Source of the DNA: Haemophilus influenzae
GTDB taxonomy: Bacteria > Pseudomonadota > Gammaproteobacteria > Enterobacterales > Pasteurellaceae
Assembly: GCA_923172585.1 (NCBI GenBank)
Contig: OV298644.1
Coordinates: 186,976 to 250,975 of the forward strand
DNA length: 64,000 bases
Direction of reading: 5' to 3'
In this document: piece by piece, positions 1-9,033 of the stretch
How the letters are laid out: the number at the start of each line of letters is the position of its first letter
Position numbering within the stretch: position 1 is the stretch's first letter
Notes under the pieces: generated by a model
What the model saw: only the letters and a program-made list of their open reading frames with translations
Databases searched by the model: none
Told to the model about the DNA's origin: nothing
Position numbers and translations under genes: made by a program

Positions 1-1
1 A

Positions 2-424
2 AAAGCGTTAATTGCACAAAATCTTTCAGATTTTAACCGCACTTTGGCAGAACAAAGTGAAAAAATTACGGCACAACTTGCAAATGTTAAAGATAAAGGT
101 TTCTACGTTTTCCACGATGCTTATGGTTATTTCAACGATGCTTATGGGTTAAAACAAACGGGTTACTTTACCATCAATCCATTAGTAGCACCGGGTGCAA
201 AAACTTTAGTGCACATTAAAGAAGAAATTGATGAACATAAAGTAAATTGCTTATTCGCAGAGCCTCAATTTACGCCAAAAGTGATTGAATCTTTAGCGAA
301 AAATACGAAAGTCAATGTAGGACAACTCGACCCAATTGGCGATAAAGTTACTTTAGGTAAAAATTCTTATGCAACATTCTTGCAATCTACTGCAGATAGC
401 TACATGGAATGTTTAGCTAAATAA
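2..424 (+). CDS. znuA: Zinc ABC transporter substrate-binding protein ZnuA (3' part)
   Basis: This is the C-terminal 140 residues of a periplasmic zinc-binding protein that delivers Zn2+ to the ZnuBC importer; the start lies outside the window and the frame is open from base 2. The visible part has the FHDAYGYF segment, whose His is a zinc ligand in the family, and the paired cysteines (VNCLFAEP and the terminal YMECLAK) that form a disulfide in ZnuA proteins. A leucine codon in this frame (TTG at 44) is not a real start. A hairpin terminator follows directly, so it ends its transcript here. The family assignment is firm; zinc rather than manganese specificity rests on the cysteine pair and the overall match to Haemophilus ZnuA. 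Confidence 0.9.
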   Translation, partial: KALIAQNLSDFNRTLAEQSEKITAQLANVKDKGFYVFHDAYGYFNDAYGLKQTGYFTINPLVAPGAKTLVHIKEEIDEHKVNCLFAEPQFTPKVIESLAKNTKVNVGQLDPIGDKVTLGKNSYATFLQSTADSYMECLAK

Positions 425-438
425 ATCTTTCTAAAAAC

Positions 439-468
439 AATGACCGCATATAAAAGTGCGGTCATTTT
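439..468 (+). terminator. Rho-independent terminator after znuA, containing an uptake sequence
   Basis: A 10-bp perfect stem (AATGACCGCA / TGCGGTCATT, 439-448 with 457-466) encloses an 8-base loop and runs into a T tract. The right arm is the uptake core AAGTGCGGT at 454-462, a common Haemophilus arrangement. Confidence 0.8.
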
Positions 469-473
469 CTTTG

Positions 474-980
474 CTAAATTTGATATTTAGTTTTATCTCC
501 AATATCAAAATGCAAAGGCATTCGCCATTTTTGTATCGCTAAAACTAAAAGTAATACGCCAGAAATAATAGAAAAAATGCGTAGTGCAATAAGATTATTT
601 AACACCCACGAAAACCACAGGCAAGCCACAAATATCGGCTGTAAATTTAGCAAAGGCACGCGGAAACAAAAATATTCTTTAAAACACAAACCGCCTAAAG
701 TAAGTAACGCACCGCCAAGAGCCAACGCAGGATAATGATTAATATAAAAAAGTAATCCTATCCAAGTAGCAAATTGAAAAAGCAATCGAAAAGATTTTAA
801 GTAAATGTGTAACGAAGAGGCACAACAGGTTGCCGCAATTAATATAAATGTGAGTGATAAATCTGGATACCAGCTTACGGTAAGAACAGCCAACGCTGCT
901 ATCACAAAACCAGTGCGGTAAATAATAACAGTCAGATAATCTAAAAAATCCATCGGTGATTTAATATGTGGATCAGCCAT
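474..980 (-). CDS. DUF2301-type integral membrane protein
   Basis: A 168-residue protein with five or six hydrophobic segments and little soluble sequence. It resembles the uncharacterised DUF2301/COG5413 membrane proteins of gamma-proteobacteria, a recognition from overall pattern rather than a diagnostic motif. It converges on znuA and shares its bidirectional hairpin. The start MADPHIK is the first ATG, with an AAGGA about 11 bases upstream, which is a rather long spacing. No function can be inferred from the neighbours. Confidence 0.65.
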   Translation of the reverse strand: MADPHIKSPMDFLDYLTVIIYRTGFVIAALAVLTVSWYPDLSLTFILIAATCCASSLHIYLKSFRLLFQFATWIGLLFYINHYPALALGGALLTLGGLCFKEYFCFRVPLLNLQPIFVACLWFSWVLNNLIALRIFSIISGVLLLVLAIQKWRMPLHFDIGDKTKYQI

Positions 981-1092
981 TGTATAAATGTTCCTTTTTA
1001 TGAATTACAAATTAAAAATAAATATAACCTAAAAGTCAGAAATAAAAAGTACAGTCAATTTAAAAACACGTTCTAAATTAACCGCACTTTTA

Positions 1093-2454
1093 TTATTTCA
1101 GTTTTAGCTTATCAAGAATTTTTTGATGAATGCCACCAAAACTGCCGTTAGACATCACTAAAATATGATCCGTAGGTTGAGCCTCTGCAACAATCATATC
1201 CACTAATCGATCTAAATTTGCATTCCAATAAGCAGGTTGTACACATTGGTTTGCAATATCTGCCACTTCCCAAGAAAGTTGTTCAGGTTGAAGCATAAAC
1301 ACGGCATCAGCTCGGCCAAGTGCAGGCGCGATGTCATCTTTATGAACACCCATTTTCATTGTGTTAGAACGAGGTTCAAGCACTGCAAGAATTCGCACAC
1401 CACCACCCACTTTATCTCGTAAAGCGGTTAGCGTAGCAAGAATAGCTTCTGGATGATGAGCAAAATCATCATAAACTGTAATGCTATTAACTTCGCCTTT
1501 CACTTCTAAACGACGTTTAGCATTCACAAAAGATCCCAACGCTTTGCACGCATCTTCAATAGCAACGCCAGTATGATGAGCCGCAGCGATCGCCATTAAC
1601 GCATTATGCATATTATGTTGTCCGACTACATTCCATTTTACTTCTGCCACTTTTTCTCCATGATGGAAGACAGCAAAATGTGAAGCATCATTTGTAATAC
1701 GTTCAGCAAACCACTCGTTATCTTTGCCTAAAAATTGCTGTTGAGACCAACATCCCAATGCCAAAGTTTCTTTTGCACTTTGTTCACTCGCCGAACTTAA
1801 TACCAAGCCACTGGCTGGGATAGTTCGAATCATATGATGAAATTGGCGTTGGATCGCTTTGAGATCATCAAAAATATCAGCGTGATCAAAACTAATGTTA
1901 TTTACGATAAGTGTACGAGGATTGTAATGGACAAATTTAGAACGTTTATCAAAGAAAGCTGTATCATATTCATCAGCTTCAATAACAAAATAAGGGCTAT
2001 CTCCTAAACGAGCTGAAATGCCAAAATTACCCGCAATTCCTCCGATTAAAAAACCTGGTTTTAAGCCATTTTGTTCTAAGATCCACGTTAGCATACCTGT
2101 TGTCGTTGTTTTTCCATGCGTACCTGAAACCGCCAATACCCAACGATCTCGCAATAAATGATCATGTAACCATTGAGGGCCAGATGTGTATTTCAAATTA
2201 TTTTCCAACACATATTCTACGCAAGGATTACCACGTTTCATCGCATTACCAACAATTACCATATCAGGCGCAGGTTGTAATTGTGCAACATCATAATTTG
2301 GAATAATCTCGATACCTTGCTCTTCTAAAAAAGTGCTCATTGGAGGGTAAACATTAGTATCGGAACCCGTTACGTGATAGCCCATTTGTTTAGCAATCAT
2401 CGCCACACCGCCCATAAATGTGCCACAAATACCTAAGATATGAATATGTTTCAT
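1093..2454 (-). CDS. mpl: UDP-N-acetylmuramate:L-Ala-gamma-D-Glu-meso-DAP ligase
   Basis: Mpl recycles peptidoglycan by joining the tripeptide L-Ala-gamma-D-Glu-meso-DAP to UDP-MurNAc in the cytoplasm. The 453-residue protein starts MKHIHILGICG, with the dinucleotide-like glycine motif, followed by the Mur-ligase ATP loop GTHGKTTT near residue 110 and the central FEADEYD-like acidic motif (VIEADEYDTAFFD). The frame stays open 28 codons further upstream, but the ATG at 2454 begins the conserved family sequence and has GAGA about 8 bases before it. Length matches the family (about 450). It is transcribed alone, divergent from the small gene at 2601. Confidence 0.95.
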   Translation of the reverse strand: MKHIHILGICGTFMGGVAMIAKQMGYHVTGSDTNVYPPMSTFLEEQGIEIIPNYDVAQLQPAPDMVIVGNAMKRGNPCVEYVLENNLKYTSGPQWLHDHLLRDRWVLAVSGTHGKTTTTGMLTWILEQNGLKPGFLIGGIAGNFGISARLGDSPYFVIEADEYDTAFFDKRSKFVHYNPRTLIVNNISFDHADIFDDLKAIQRQFHHMIRTIPASGLVLSSASEQSAKETLALGCWSQQQFLGKDNEWFAERITNDASHFAVFHHGEKVAEVKWNVVGQHNMHNALMAIAAAHHTGVAIEDACKALGSFVNAKRRLEVKGEVNSITVYDDFAHHPEAILATLTALRDKVGGGVRILAVLEPRSNTMKMGVHKDDIAPALGRADAVFMLQPEQLSWEVADIANQCVQPAYWNANLDRLVDMIVAEAQPTDHILVMSNGSFGGIHQKILDKLKLK

Positions 2455-2600
2455 TGTATTTCTCTGTTGATTAAGGAAAACGAAAAATATGATAAAACAA
2501 CTTCTATGAACTTTCAAAAGAAAAGACTGCCATACCAAACTATATGATCTATAATTAACGCCACTGAACTGTTATTTAACCACTTCAATAGGAATAAACA

Positions 2601-2883
2601 ATGAAATTTAAGCGATAAAGCAATTTCAGAAGCACAATGGCTCACTATTTACAAAGAAAACAATCAGCCGTTCTATGTAGCAAATCTTCCTGCATTACAA
2701 TTTGGAAAAACAGTTGCACCAAAAGCAAATGAAGTCGTTACCTTATCAACCGATGAAGAAGCCGTGCTTTCTCAAATTCGTCCTCACTTACAACAAGGAA
2801 AAAGTATTCAAGTCGATATTATTGGGACTTCAATTCATTTTGCTGACGGTACCCAAATTGGTTTAGTTTCAGAACAAAAATAA
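2601..2883 (+). pseudogene. Small uncharacterised protein gene, frameshifted at codon 3
   Basis: From 2611 an open frame of 90 residues runs to the TAA at 2881-2883, but the only well-placed start, ATG at 2601 after AGGA, is one base out of frame (ATG AAA then four bases before AGC GAT AAA). Removing one T in TTTA at 2607-2610 gives MKLSDKAISEAQWL and a 93-residue protein. I do not recognise the family; the product would be small, soluble and partly beta. A strong hairpin terminator follows. The lesion could be a sequencing error because the rest of the frame is intact. Confidence 0.6.
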
Positions 2884-2889
2884 TCCTAT

Positions 2890-2921
2890 AAAAAATGCCT
2901 GTGTAAAACAGGCATTTTTTT
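2890..2921. terminator. Bidirectional terminator between the small gene and metC
   Basis: A 12-bp perfect stem (AAAAAATGCCTG / CAGGCATTTTTT) with a 7-base loop and A/T tracts on both sides can stop transcription from either strand. Confidence 0.85.
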
Positions 2922-2931
2922 ATCCGCACTT

Positions 2932-4120
2932 TTAAGCAATTCGCTCAAAACCAGCTTTCAAATCTGCAATTAGTTCATCCACATTTTCAAAACCAATATG
3001 CACACGAATTAATGAACCTGTAAGATTACGTTTAATATTTGGACGAATATGTGCAATTTCTTCTGGTTGATTACAAAGAATTAGAGACTCAAATCCTCCC
3101 CATGAATAAGCCATAGCGAACAGTTGAAAATGATCCATAAAATTTGATACTTGCTCTGAAGTTAATCGCTGGGTTAATTCAAAAGAAAATAAACCACTGC
3201 TTCCACTAAAATCACGTAAAAAGAATTCATGACCAGGGCAACTTGGTAAAGCTGGATGGTACACAGTTTTTACTTCTGGTTGCTCACTCAACCATTTTGC
3301 CACTTTAATACTGCTTTCCTGATGTTGTTTTAATCGTACCCCCAATGTACGGATACCACGAGCAGTCGTATAAGCAGAATCTGCATCAACCATTTGCCCC
3401 ATTAAATAGGAATGTTCTCTAAGTTGATCCCAAGTTCGCGCATTCGCAACGGCAGTACCAATCATAATATCTGAATGACCCACTAAATATTTCGTACCCG
3501 CCTGAATAGAAATATCAATATCATGCTCTAACGCTTTAAATAGAACACCAGCCGACCAAGTATTATCAATCATAATCACAATATTAGGGTTCACCTTTCT
3601 TGCAGCCTTCACAATAGTCGGAATATCGGGAATTTCCATTGTAATAGAACTCGGTGCTTCTAAGAAAAGTACTTTTGTATTCGGTTGAATAAGCGTTGCA
3701 ATATCTGCACCAATAAGAGGATCGTAATAAGTTATATCGATCTGCATTTTTTTCAGCACAATATTACAGAAATTTTGGGTTGGCTCGTAAGCTGCGCCAC
3801 TCATTAACACATGGTCGCCAGTTTTAACAAAAGAAAGAATCGAATTAGTTACTGCTGCTGTACCACAAGGATAAAGATAACAACCTGCCCCCCCTCCATT
3901 TCGCACATTAAATCTTGTAAAGCAAAATGTGTTAGCGTCCCTCTTCTGCCATAAAATAATTCGCCTTTTGCTCTACGTTGAGTAGCGTGTTTTTTATCTT
4001 CAATACTGTCAAATAGTAATGAAGAAGCTCGCTGTAAAACAGGGTTTACCGATCCTTGTGAAAAACGTTTTTGACGACCAGAATGAATAAACATTGTTGA
4101 AAGATCTATTTTGTTTGCAT
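2932..4120 (-). pseudogene. metC: Cystathionine beta-lyase, frameshifted
   Basis: MetC cleaves cystathionine to homocysteine with PLP in methionine synthesis. The protein is recognisable throughout: [14 protein letters not shown] near the N-terminus, [22 protein letters not shown], and the PLP-lysine motif [14 protein letters not shown]. It is split into two overlapping frames that join within a run of seven C (3888-3894, G on the coding strand), where EGG should be followed by AGCYLYPCG; a run of eight would restore the frame. A second frame discrepancy lies near 4106, between a possible start MQTK (4120) and [10 protein letters not shown]; otherwise translation would begin at 4094. As written the gene is inactive. 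Repair of two single bases would give a normal protein of about 395 residues. Confidence 0.85.
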
Positions 4121-4250
4121 ATTTTACCTTATTTTAAATTAGATTAATAGCGGCAACAAATAAAATCGAGTATAACCTATCCGCACCTGATTTAACTTCT
4201 CTGCGGTATTAGGCAATGGCAAAAATTAAAGAAAACATAAAATAATAATT

Positions 4251-4841
4251 ATGACTATAGTATTAGTAACCAATGATGCACGAGATTTAATTTTATCATT
4301 ATTTATTAAGCAATTGGCGGAATTTTTTATATCATGAAATTTAGAAAAACACATTTTTGCAAAAGTGCGGTCATATTTTTCTATGAAATTCAATATCCCA
4401 TTATTTAACCAAATGACTTAATCGCATTTGATTATCTTTTTCATGATTTCATTTTATTTCCCATTGAATCATCTCCTGTTTCTCTCGACTCTCAATTATT
4501 TTTATTGCAGGCGTAACACTCTGACTGAAAATGATGGTATCGATCAAGTTAAATATGCATTAGCACCATACGTCATACATGTCATTGCTCGATCATACGA
4601 TATTGAACATGTAAAAGCAGTCGCTGCACTACGCTTTTCATTCTTGATCGATAAACATCACATTGTTGGTAACCAATTAGTAAATGATCTTCCATTATAT
4701 CGTAATATCGATGACATGTTACGTATGGTAGATGCATTACAATTCCATGAAGATCACAGTGAATTTTGCTGTGCACAATGGGAAAAAGGTAAAGTAGCAA
4801 TGAAAGATAATTATGAAGGTATAACAAAATACTTAAAATAA
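4251..4841 (+). pseudogene. 2-Cys peroxiredoxin (AhpC/Tsa family) remnant, interrupted
   Basis: Two pieces of one peroxiredoxin can be read. 4251-4290 gives MTIVLVTNDARD, like the LVTxxAPDF start of the family. 4520-4841 gives the C-terminal third, including FSFLIDKHHIVGN, VNDLPLYRNIDDMLRMVDAL and a CCAQWEKGK segment at the usual VCPAxWxxG resolving-cysteine site. The middle, including the peroxidatic-cysteine region, is missing; about 230 bases with an uptake core (4363-4371) and a pgsA-like 5' piece (4383-4512) occupy its place. It cannot encode a working peroxidase. The C-terminal match is strong; the N-terminal piece is shorter and less certain. Confidence 0.7.
4383..4512 (+). repeat. pgsA-like 5' fragment, copy 1
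   Basis: The bases from ATGAAATTCAATAT follow the start of the pgsA pseudogene at 4960 closely (shared ATGAAATTCAATAT, TTTGATT, TTTTTC, TGATT blocks) and encode, in a shifted frame, an IIFFMISFYFP stretch matching the first membrane segment of PgsA. The similarity stops where the peroxiredoxin C-terminal piece begins. This is one of three partial pgsA 5' copies within 1.3 kb. Confidence 0.55.
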
Positions 4842-4959
4842 AGCACTTATTTACTTTAATCCGTAATTATTTACAATATGGTCACATAATCTAACTTTTA
4901 CAATCTTCAAAGATACTTTAGAATATTCATATATTTAACATAAAAAACAGTTAATTTTT

Positions 4960-5525
4960 ATGAAATTCAATATTTCAATTATTCTAATGATCTATAAAGT
5001 CATTTTGATTCCTTTTTTCGTGATTGCAATATATAAATCCATTAAATACACCTCGTTTCAGCAGCAGTGCTCATTGTGATAAATGCAGGAATAGCTGACT
5101 GGCTAGATGGCTATCTAGCTCGTAAATGGAAACAGACCACGAGCTTTGGTGCATTTCCCGATCCTGTTGCTGATAAAGTAATGGTAGTGGTTGCACAAGT
5201 TTTAATTGTCGAACATCAACATACATTTTGGATAACCATTCCCGCCATTATTATGATTTCTAGTGAAATTATTATCTAAGCATTACGTGAATGGATGGCA
5301 GAGCTTCGGGAACGTAGCGAACTTTCAATCCGTTGGTGGGGAAAATTGAAACCCACAGCACAAATGTTAGCACTAGGTGTATTATTATGTCGTTATAACA
5401 ACTATATAAAAATACCAGCAATTATCGGACTTTAAATCAACGCTATATTAACTATATGGTCAATGATCCAACGTTTACAAGTAGCAAAAGGAAGCTTGCT
5501 AGATAATATTCAATTATACATTTAA
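4960..5525 (+). pseudogene. pgsA: CDP-diacylglycerol--glycerol-3-phosphate 3-phosphatidyltransferase, decayed
   Basis: PgsA makes phosphatidylglycerophosphate, the precursor of phosphatidylglycerol, in the inner membrane. The full family length can be followed. It includes the CDP-alcohol phosphotransferase motif [20 protein letters not shown] with D-G-x2-A-R-x8-G-x3-D-x3-D all present. The gene has a missing base near 5057-5062, a TAA at 5277-5279 where Ser is expected ([13 protein letters not shown]), a second TAA at 5433-5435, and unusual substitutions such as Leu to Pro in the motif. Several independent lesions argue for true decay rather than sequencing error. The place next to a tRNA-Gly cluster matches the E. 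coli pgsA-glyW order, so this looks like the ancestral locus; a working copy would have to be elsewhere. Confidence 0.8.
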
Positions 5526-5581
5526 ATAAAACACAGTTATTTTTTATGATAACCAGCTATCTTTGAGTTATATTTAATCAA

Positions 5582-5675
5582 ATGAAAATATTTTTTATTT
5601 TTTTCGTTTGACAGCAATATATAAATCCGTAAAATACGCCCCGTTGTCACGCAGTAGTGCTGATTAGTGATAAAT

Positions 5676-5685
<10 letters not shown>
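5582..5685 (+). repeat. pgsA-like 5' fragment, copy 3, running into tRNA-Gly
   Basis: This stretch repeats the pgsA 5' region (blocks AGCAATATATAAATCC and GTGATAAATGCA are shared with 5026-5086) in shortened, mutated form. It ends inside the tRNA-Gly acceptor stem, where pgsA-type GCAGGAATAGCT and tRNA-type GCGGGAATAACT sequences are nearly identical. It looks like a recombination product across that microhomology. Confidence 0.5.
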
Positions 5686-5751
<66 letters not shown>

Positions 5752-5755
5752 ATTT

Positions 5756-5842
5756 GCCCGAGTGGTGGAATCGGTAGACACAAGGGATTTAAAATCCCTC
5801 GCATTTCGAGGCGTGCCAGTTCAAGTCTGGATTCGGGCACCA
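5756..5842 (+). tRNA. tRNA-Leu (TAA)
   Basis: An 87-base class II tRNA with anticodon TAA in the loop of AGGGATTTAAAATCCCT, a long variable arm (CTCG/CGAG stem) and encoded CCA. The acceptor GCCCGAG pairs with TTCGGGC through one wobble, and the T stem has one G-A mismatch at its base. It lies four bases after tRNA-Gly and is the least altered of the three. Confidence 0.88.
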
Positions 5843-5892
5843 TTTAAGCACCAATTCAAAGATTTTAAAATTTACTTTAAAATCATCTAATT

Positions 5893-5968
5893 CGATCGTT
5901 AGCTCAGTCGCTAGAGCAGCGGACTTTTAATCCGTTGATCGAAGGTTCGAATCCTTCACGACCCACCA
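5893..5968 (+). tRNA. tRNA-Lys (TTT), acceptor stem altered
   Basis: The anticodon TTT sits in GGACTTTTAATCC, the T arm GGTTCGAATCC is intact and CCA is encoded. The 5' acceptor strand is CGATCGT instead of GGGTCGT, leaving mismatches at positions 1 and 3 against ACGACCC, and one G of the D-loop pair is C. Function is doubtful. The following sequence GCACCGAAAGCTGTTTTTTT (about 5986-6005) looks like a terminator hairpin whose right arm has mutated. Confidence 0.8.
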
Positions 5969-6086
5969 CTTAAAAATAAAGTAAGCACCGAAAGCTGTTT
6001 TTTTATCATCTAAATCTCTGAAACTCATATTAAAAATCCGCGACTCAAAGAATCAGGGACTTTTACAATCAAACGTCTTTAATTAA

Positions 6087-6617
6087 TTAACGCTCACTCC
6101 AACGTTTAATAGACTCACGAATCACTTCTTTCGCTTCTTCTACATCGCCCCAATGAGTCACTTTCGTTGAGCCAGGTTTCTTAAGCGCTTTATAATTATT
6201 GAACTCGAACTCAATTTGTTTAATTAAGTTTGCAGGTAAATCTGCTAATGAATTGTAAGCATTTCCTGTAACACGATCATCTGCAGGAACACAAACGATT
6301 TTATCATCCACTTCGCCATCATCATCAAATTTCGTGACACCAATTACTTTAGGCTGAAGGAATACACCTGTTGCTAATGATTGGCGACTGATTAATAGCA
6401 CATCTAACTCATCGCCATCTTCATCTAAAGTTTGTGGAATGAACCAATAGTCAGTTGGTTGTGCAAAAATTGCTGGCTCAACACGATCTAGCTGGAATGT
6501 CACAACTTCACGATTCCATTTGACGTTATGGCAGCTACCTTATGGAATTGCGTTTACTAAATTTATAATGCCAGCATCTACATCGCCTGGCGTTAAAATT
6601 CGATCAAAAGCAGCCAT
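6087..6617 (-). pseudogene. ppa: Inorganic pyrophosphatase with an in-frame stop
   Basis: Ppa hydrolyses pyrophosphate to drive biosynthetic reactions and is usually essential. The frame starts MAAFDRILTPGDVDAG at 6617 with AAGGAA before it and would encode 176 residues. The family signature is present (DEDGDELDVLL, with its aspartates, then PKVIGV and the C-terminal HWGDVEEAKEVI). Codon 26 is TAA (6540-6542) where Tyr is expected in IPYGSCHNVKWN. The rest is perfectly conserved. Restart at the GTG at 6503 would lose 38 residues. A single-base sequencing error is the simplest explanation; otherwise the cell needs another pyrophosphatase. Confidence 0.85.
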
Positions 6618-6849
6618 TTGTTTCCTTCATTTTATCAAGTTAAAAAACGCGACAAGTATAGCAGTTTTTCTGCAGACTCGCAATCTGATTTGTAGAGAAA
6701 ATCAGCAAATTCATTATTTCATAACCATTCATAATTTTGATCGCGCTTTAGCTTAAATAAAAGTCACGCAAAAGTTTAATTATCGTTTTTATGAGGTAAA
6801 ATATCGCAACTTATTACTTCCAATTTTTTACTTAACTTCAAGGAACACT

Positions 6850-8163
6850 TTGCGAACTTTACAAAAAACATTTGAGCGCAAACTCTCTTATCTGTACATC
6901 TAGAATTTATCGCGGCTATAACCACAATCTTAGCAATGGTATATTCTGTCATCGTGCTACCCAATATGATGCGTACTGCAGCATTTCGTGCGGAATCTGT
7001 CTTTATTGCCACCTGTTTAGTTGCAGGATTAGGCTCTATCTTAATCGGCTTATGGCCAAATGCACCAATAGCAATTGGTTGTGCAATTTCTCTTACTGCT
7101 TTTACAGCATCTAGCTTAGTGATTGGTCAAGAAGTCGCCATTGCCGATGCGCTAGAAGCAGTATTCTCAATCGTGGTTGTGTTTACCTTAATTTCTACCA
7201 CAGGTATCCTTGCATGGATCTTGCGTAATTTACCATCCAATATCGCAAACGGAGCAGGCATTGGTATGGGGCTCTTATTAATTTTAATTGCAGCAAACAG
7301 AGTTGGTTTAGTCGTCAGCAACCAAGCTGGCTTACCAGTAAAATTAGGCGATTTCACTTCATTCCCAGTCATAATGTCCTTGATTGGTTTAGCGTTAATT
7401 ATCGGCATTGAAAAAATGAAAATTAAAGGCGGTATTTTATGCGTAATTATCGCTATTACTATTGTCGGTTTAATTTTTGCATCCAAATGCAAAATTTGGC
7501 GGAGAGATTTTCAAAATGCCAACTTTTGGCGAAAACTCTCTCTTCTTACAATTAGACTTTATGGGCGAACTACAACCTGCAATCTTGCCTGTGGTATTTG
7601 CTTTAATGATGACTACCGTATTTGATGCAACTGGTACAATTCGTGAAGTTGCAGGTCAAGCAGACTTGCTTGATAAGGATGGTCAAATTATCAATGGCGG
7701 TAAAGCCTTAACTTCAGACTCAATCAGTAGCTTATTCTCAGGCTTATTCGGTACAGCATCAGCTGCCGTTTATATTGAATCAGCAGCAGGGACAGCAGCA
7801 GGCGGTAAAACAGGTATTACTGCTATCGTTGTTGGTGTATTATTACTATTAATGCTTTTCTTCCAACCATTAGCTATCTTAGTACCAGACTACGCAACTG
7901 CTCCAGCATTAATGTATGTTGGTTTATTAATGTTAAGCAACGTAAGCAAATTAGATTTCGATGATTTCGTTGGAGCGATGAGCGGATTAATCTGCGCAGT
8001 GTTTATCGTACTTACCGCTAACATCGTAACAGGCATTATGTTAGGTTTTGCGGCATTAGTAATTGGAAGAATAGTGAGCGGCGATATTAAACGCTTAAAT
8101 GTAGGTACTGTGATTATTGCAATCGTACTTGTTGCATTCTATGCAGGCGGTTGGGCGATTTAG
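6850..8163 (+). pseudogene. NCS2-family purine permease (GhxP/AdeP-like), frameshifted
   Basis: The two large frames join into an integral membrane purine/H+ symporter closely resembling E. coli GhxP/YjcD. Recognisable pieces are the [11 protein letters not shown] segment, [16 protein letters not shown], the signature [17 protein letters not shown], and [12 protein letters not shown] near the middle of the protein. The first frame discrepancy lies near 6885, where the start region (TTG at 6850 after AAGGA) is out of frame with [12 protein letters not shown]. The second is an extra C at about 7480, separating GLIF from PNAKFGG. A normal protein would have about 435 residues. Substrate could be guanine/hypoxanthine or adenine; sequence alone does not decide. 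Confidence 0.8.
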
Positions 8164-8210
8164 TAACAGAAATAAGAAAAGGGAAAAGCCTTCCCCTTAA
8201 TTTTAATCAC

Positions 8211-8240
8211 AAAAGTGCGGTGAAATTTTACCGCACTTTT
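8211..8240. terminator. Terminator built from two opposed uptake sequences
   Basis: AAAAGTGCGGT (8211-8221) and ACCGCACTTTT (8230-8240) form an 11-bp stem with an 8-base loop, followed by T's. It ends the permease transcript; both arms are uptake cores. Confidence 0.8.
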
Positions 8241-8383
8241 TTATACTTGGATTACTGTTTCTTCAATAAGAAAATACCGTGATGAAGTTCACAGTTTTTA
8301 AAATTCAAGTGAAAAAATAAACGTGAAATTCACCGCACTTTTCTTTATAATTGCAAGAATTTTCCTTACATCGAAACACGATT

Positions 8384-9025
8384 ATGTCAAATCCCTCTTG
8401 TATCATCATCGCCATCACAGGTGCATCTGCATCAGGCAAAAGTTCTATCGCTTCCACTGTTCACAAAGAGCTCTGTAATGAACTAGGCTGCCAAGAAATT
8501 GGTATCATTACTGAAGACAGTTACTATAAAGATCAAAGTCATTTAGAAATGACTGAGCGGGTAAAAACGAATTACGATCATCCAAACTCTATGGATCGCG
8601 ATTTACTTATCCAACATTTAAAAAATCTAAAAAATGGCAGTGCAGTAGATGTGCCTGTTTATAGCTATGTAGAACATACTCGCACCAACGAAACAACGCA
8701 TTTCACACCAAAACGAATCGCAATTTTAGAAGGGATTTTATTACTTACCGATGAACGAGTACGCCAATTAGCCGATATTTCTGTATTCGTAGACACACCA
8801 CTTGATATTTGTTTCATCCGCCGTTTACAACGTGATATGGAAGAACGTGGTCGCTCTCTACAATCAGTGATTGATCAATATCGTGCAACCGTGCGTCCAA
8901 TGTTCTTACAATTTAATGAGCCGTCTAAACAATATGCGGATATTGTTATTCCTCGCGGTGGTAAAAATCGCATTGCGATCAATATGTTAAAAGCTCAAAT
9001 CCTTCATTTATTGAATCAAAAATAA
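8384..9025 (+). CDS. udk: Uridine kinase
   Basis: Uridine/cytidine kinase of pyrimidine salvage, 213 residues. It starts [13 protein letters not shown], with the P-loop GASASGKSS at about residues 12-20. TEDSYYKDQ and NYDHPNSMD follow, and the C-terminal half carries the [13 protein letters not shown] segment of the family. The frame is open a little further upstream, but the ATG at 8384 begins the conserved sequence; the ribosome site is weak. It is followed after 8 bases by dcd, so the two, with the downstream AsmA-like and MFS genes, likely form one operon. Confidence 0.95.
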   Translation: MSNPSCIIIAITGASASGKSSIASTVHKELCNELGCQEIGIITEDSYYKDQSHLEMTERVKTNYDHPNSMDRDLLIQHLKNLKNGSAVDVPVYSYVEHTRTNETTHFTPKRIAILEGILLLTDERVRQLADISVFVDTPLDICFIRRLQRDMEERGRSLQSVIDQYRATVRPMFLQFNEPSKQYADIVIPRGGKNRIAINMLKAQILHLLNQK

Positions 9026-9033
9026 GAAATCTT

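Noticed and set aside
4582-4827. Minus-strand 81-residue frame opposite the peroxiredoxin remnant
   Set aside because: The plus strand clearly encodes recognisable peroxiredoxin residues; the minus frame has no ribosome site.
7127-7492. Minus-strand frame inside the purine permease
   Set aside because: Overlaps conserved membrane-protein coding sequence on the other strand and has no family resemblance or start signal.
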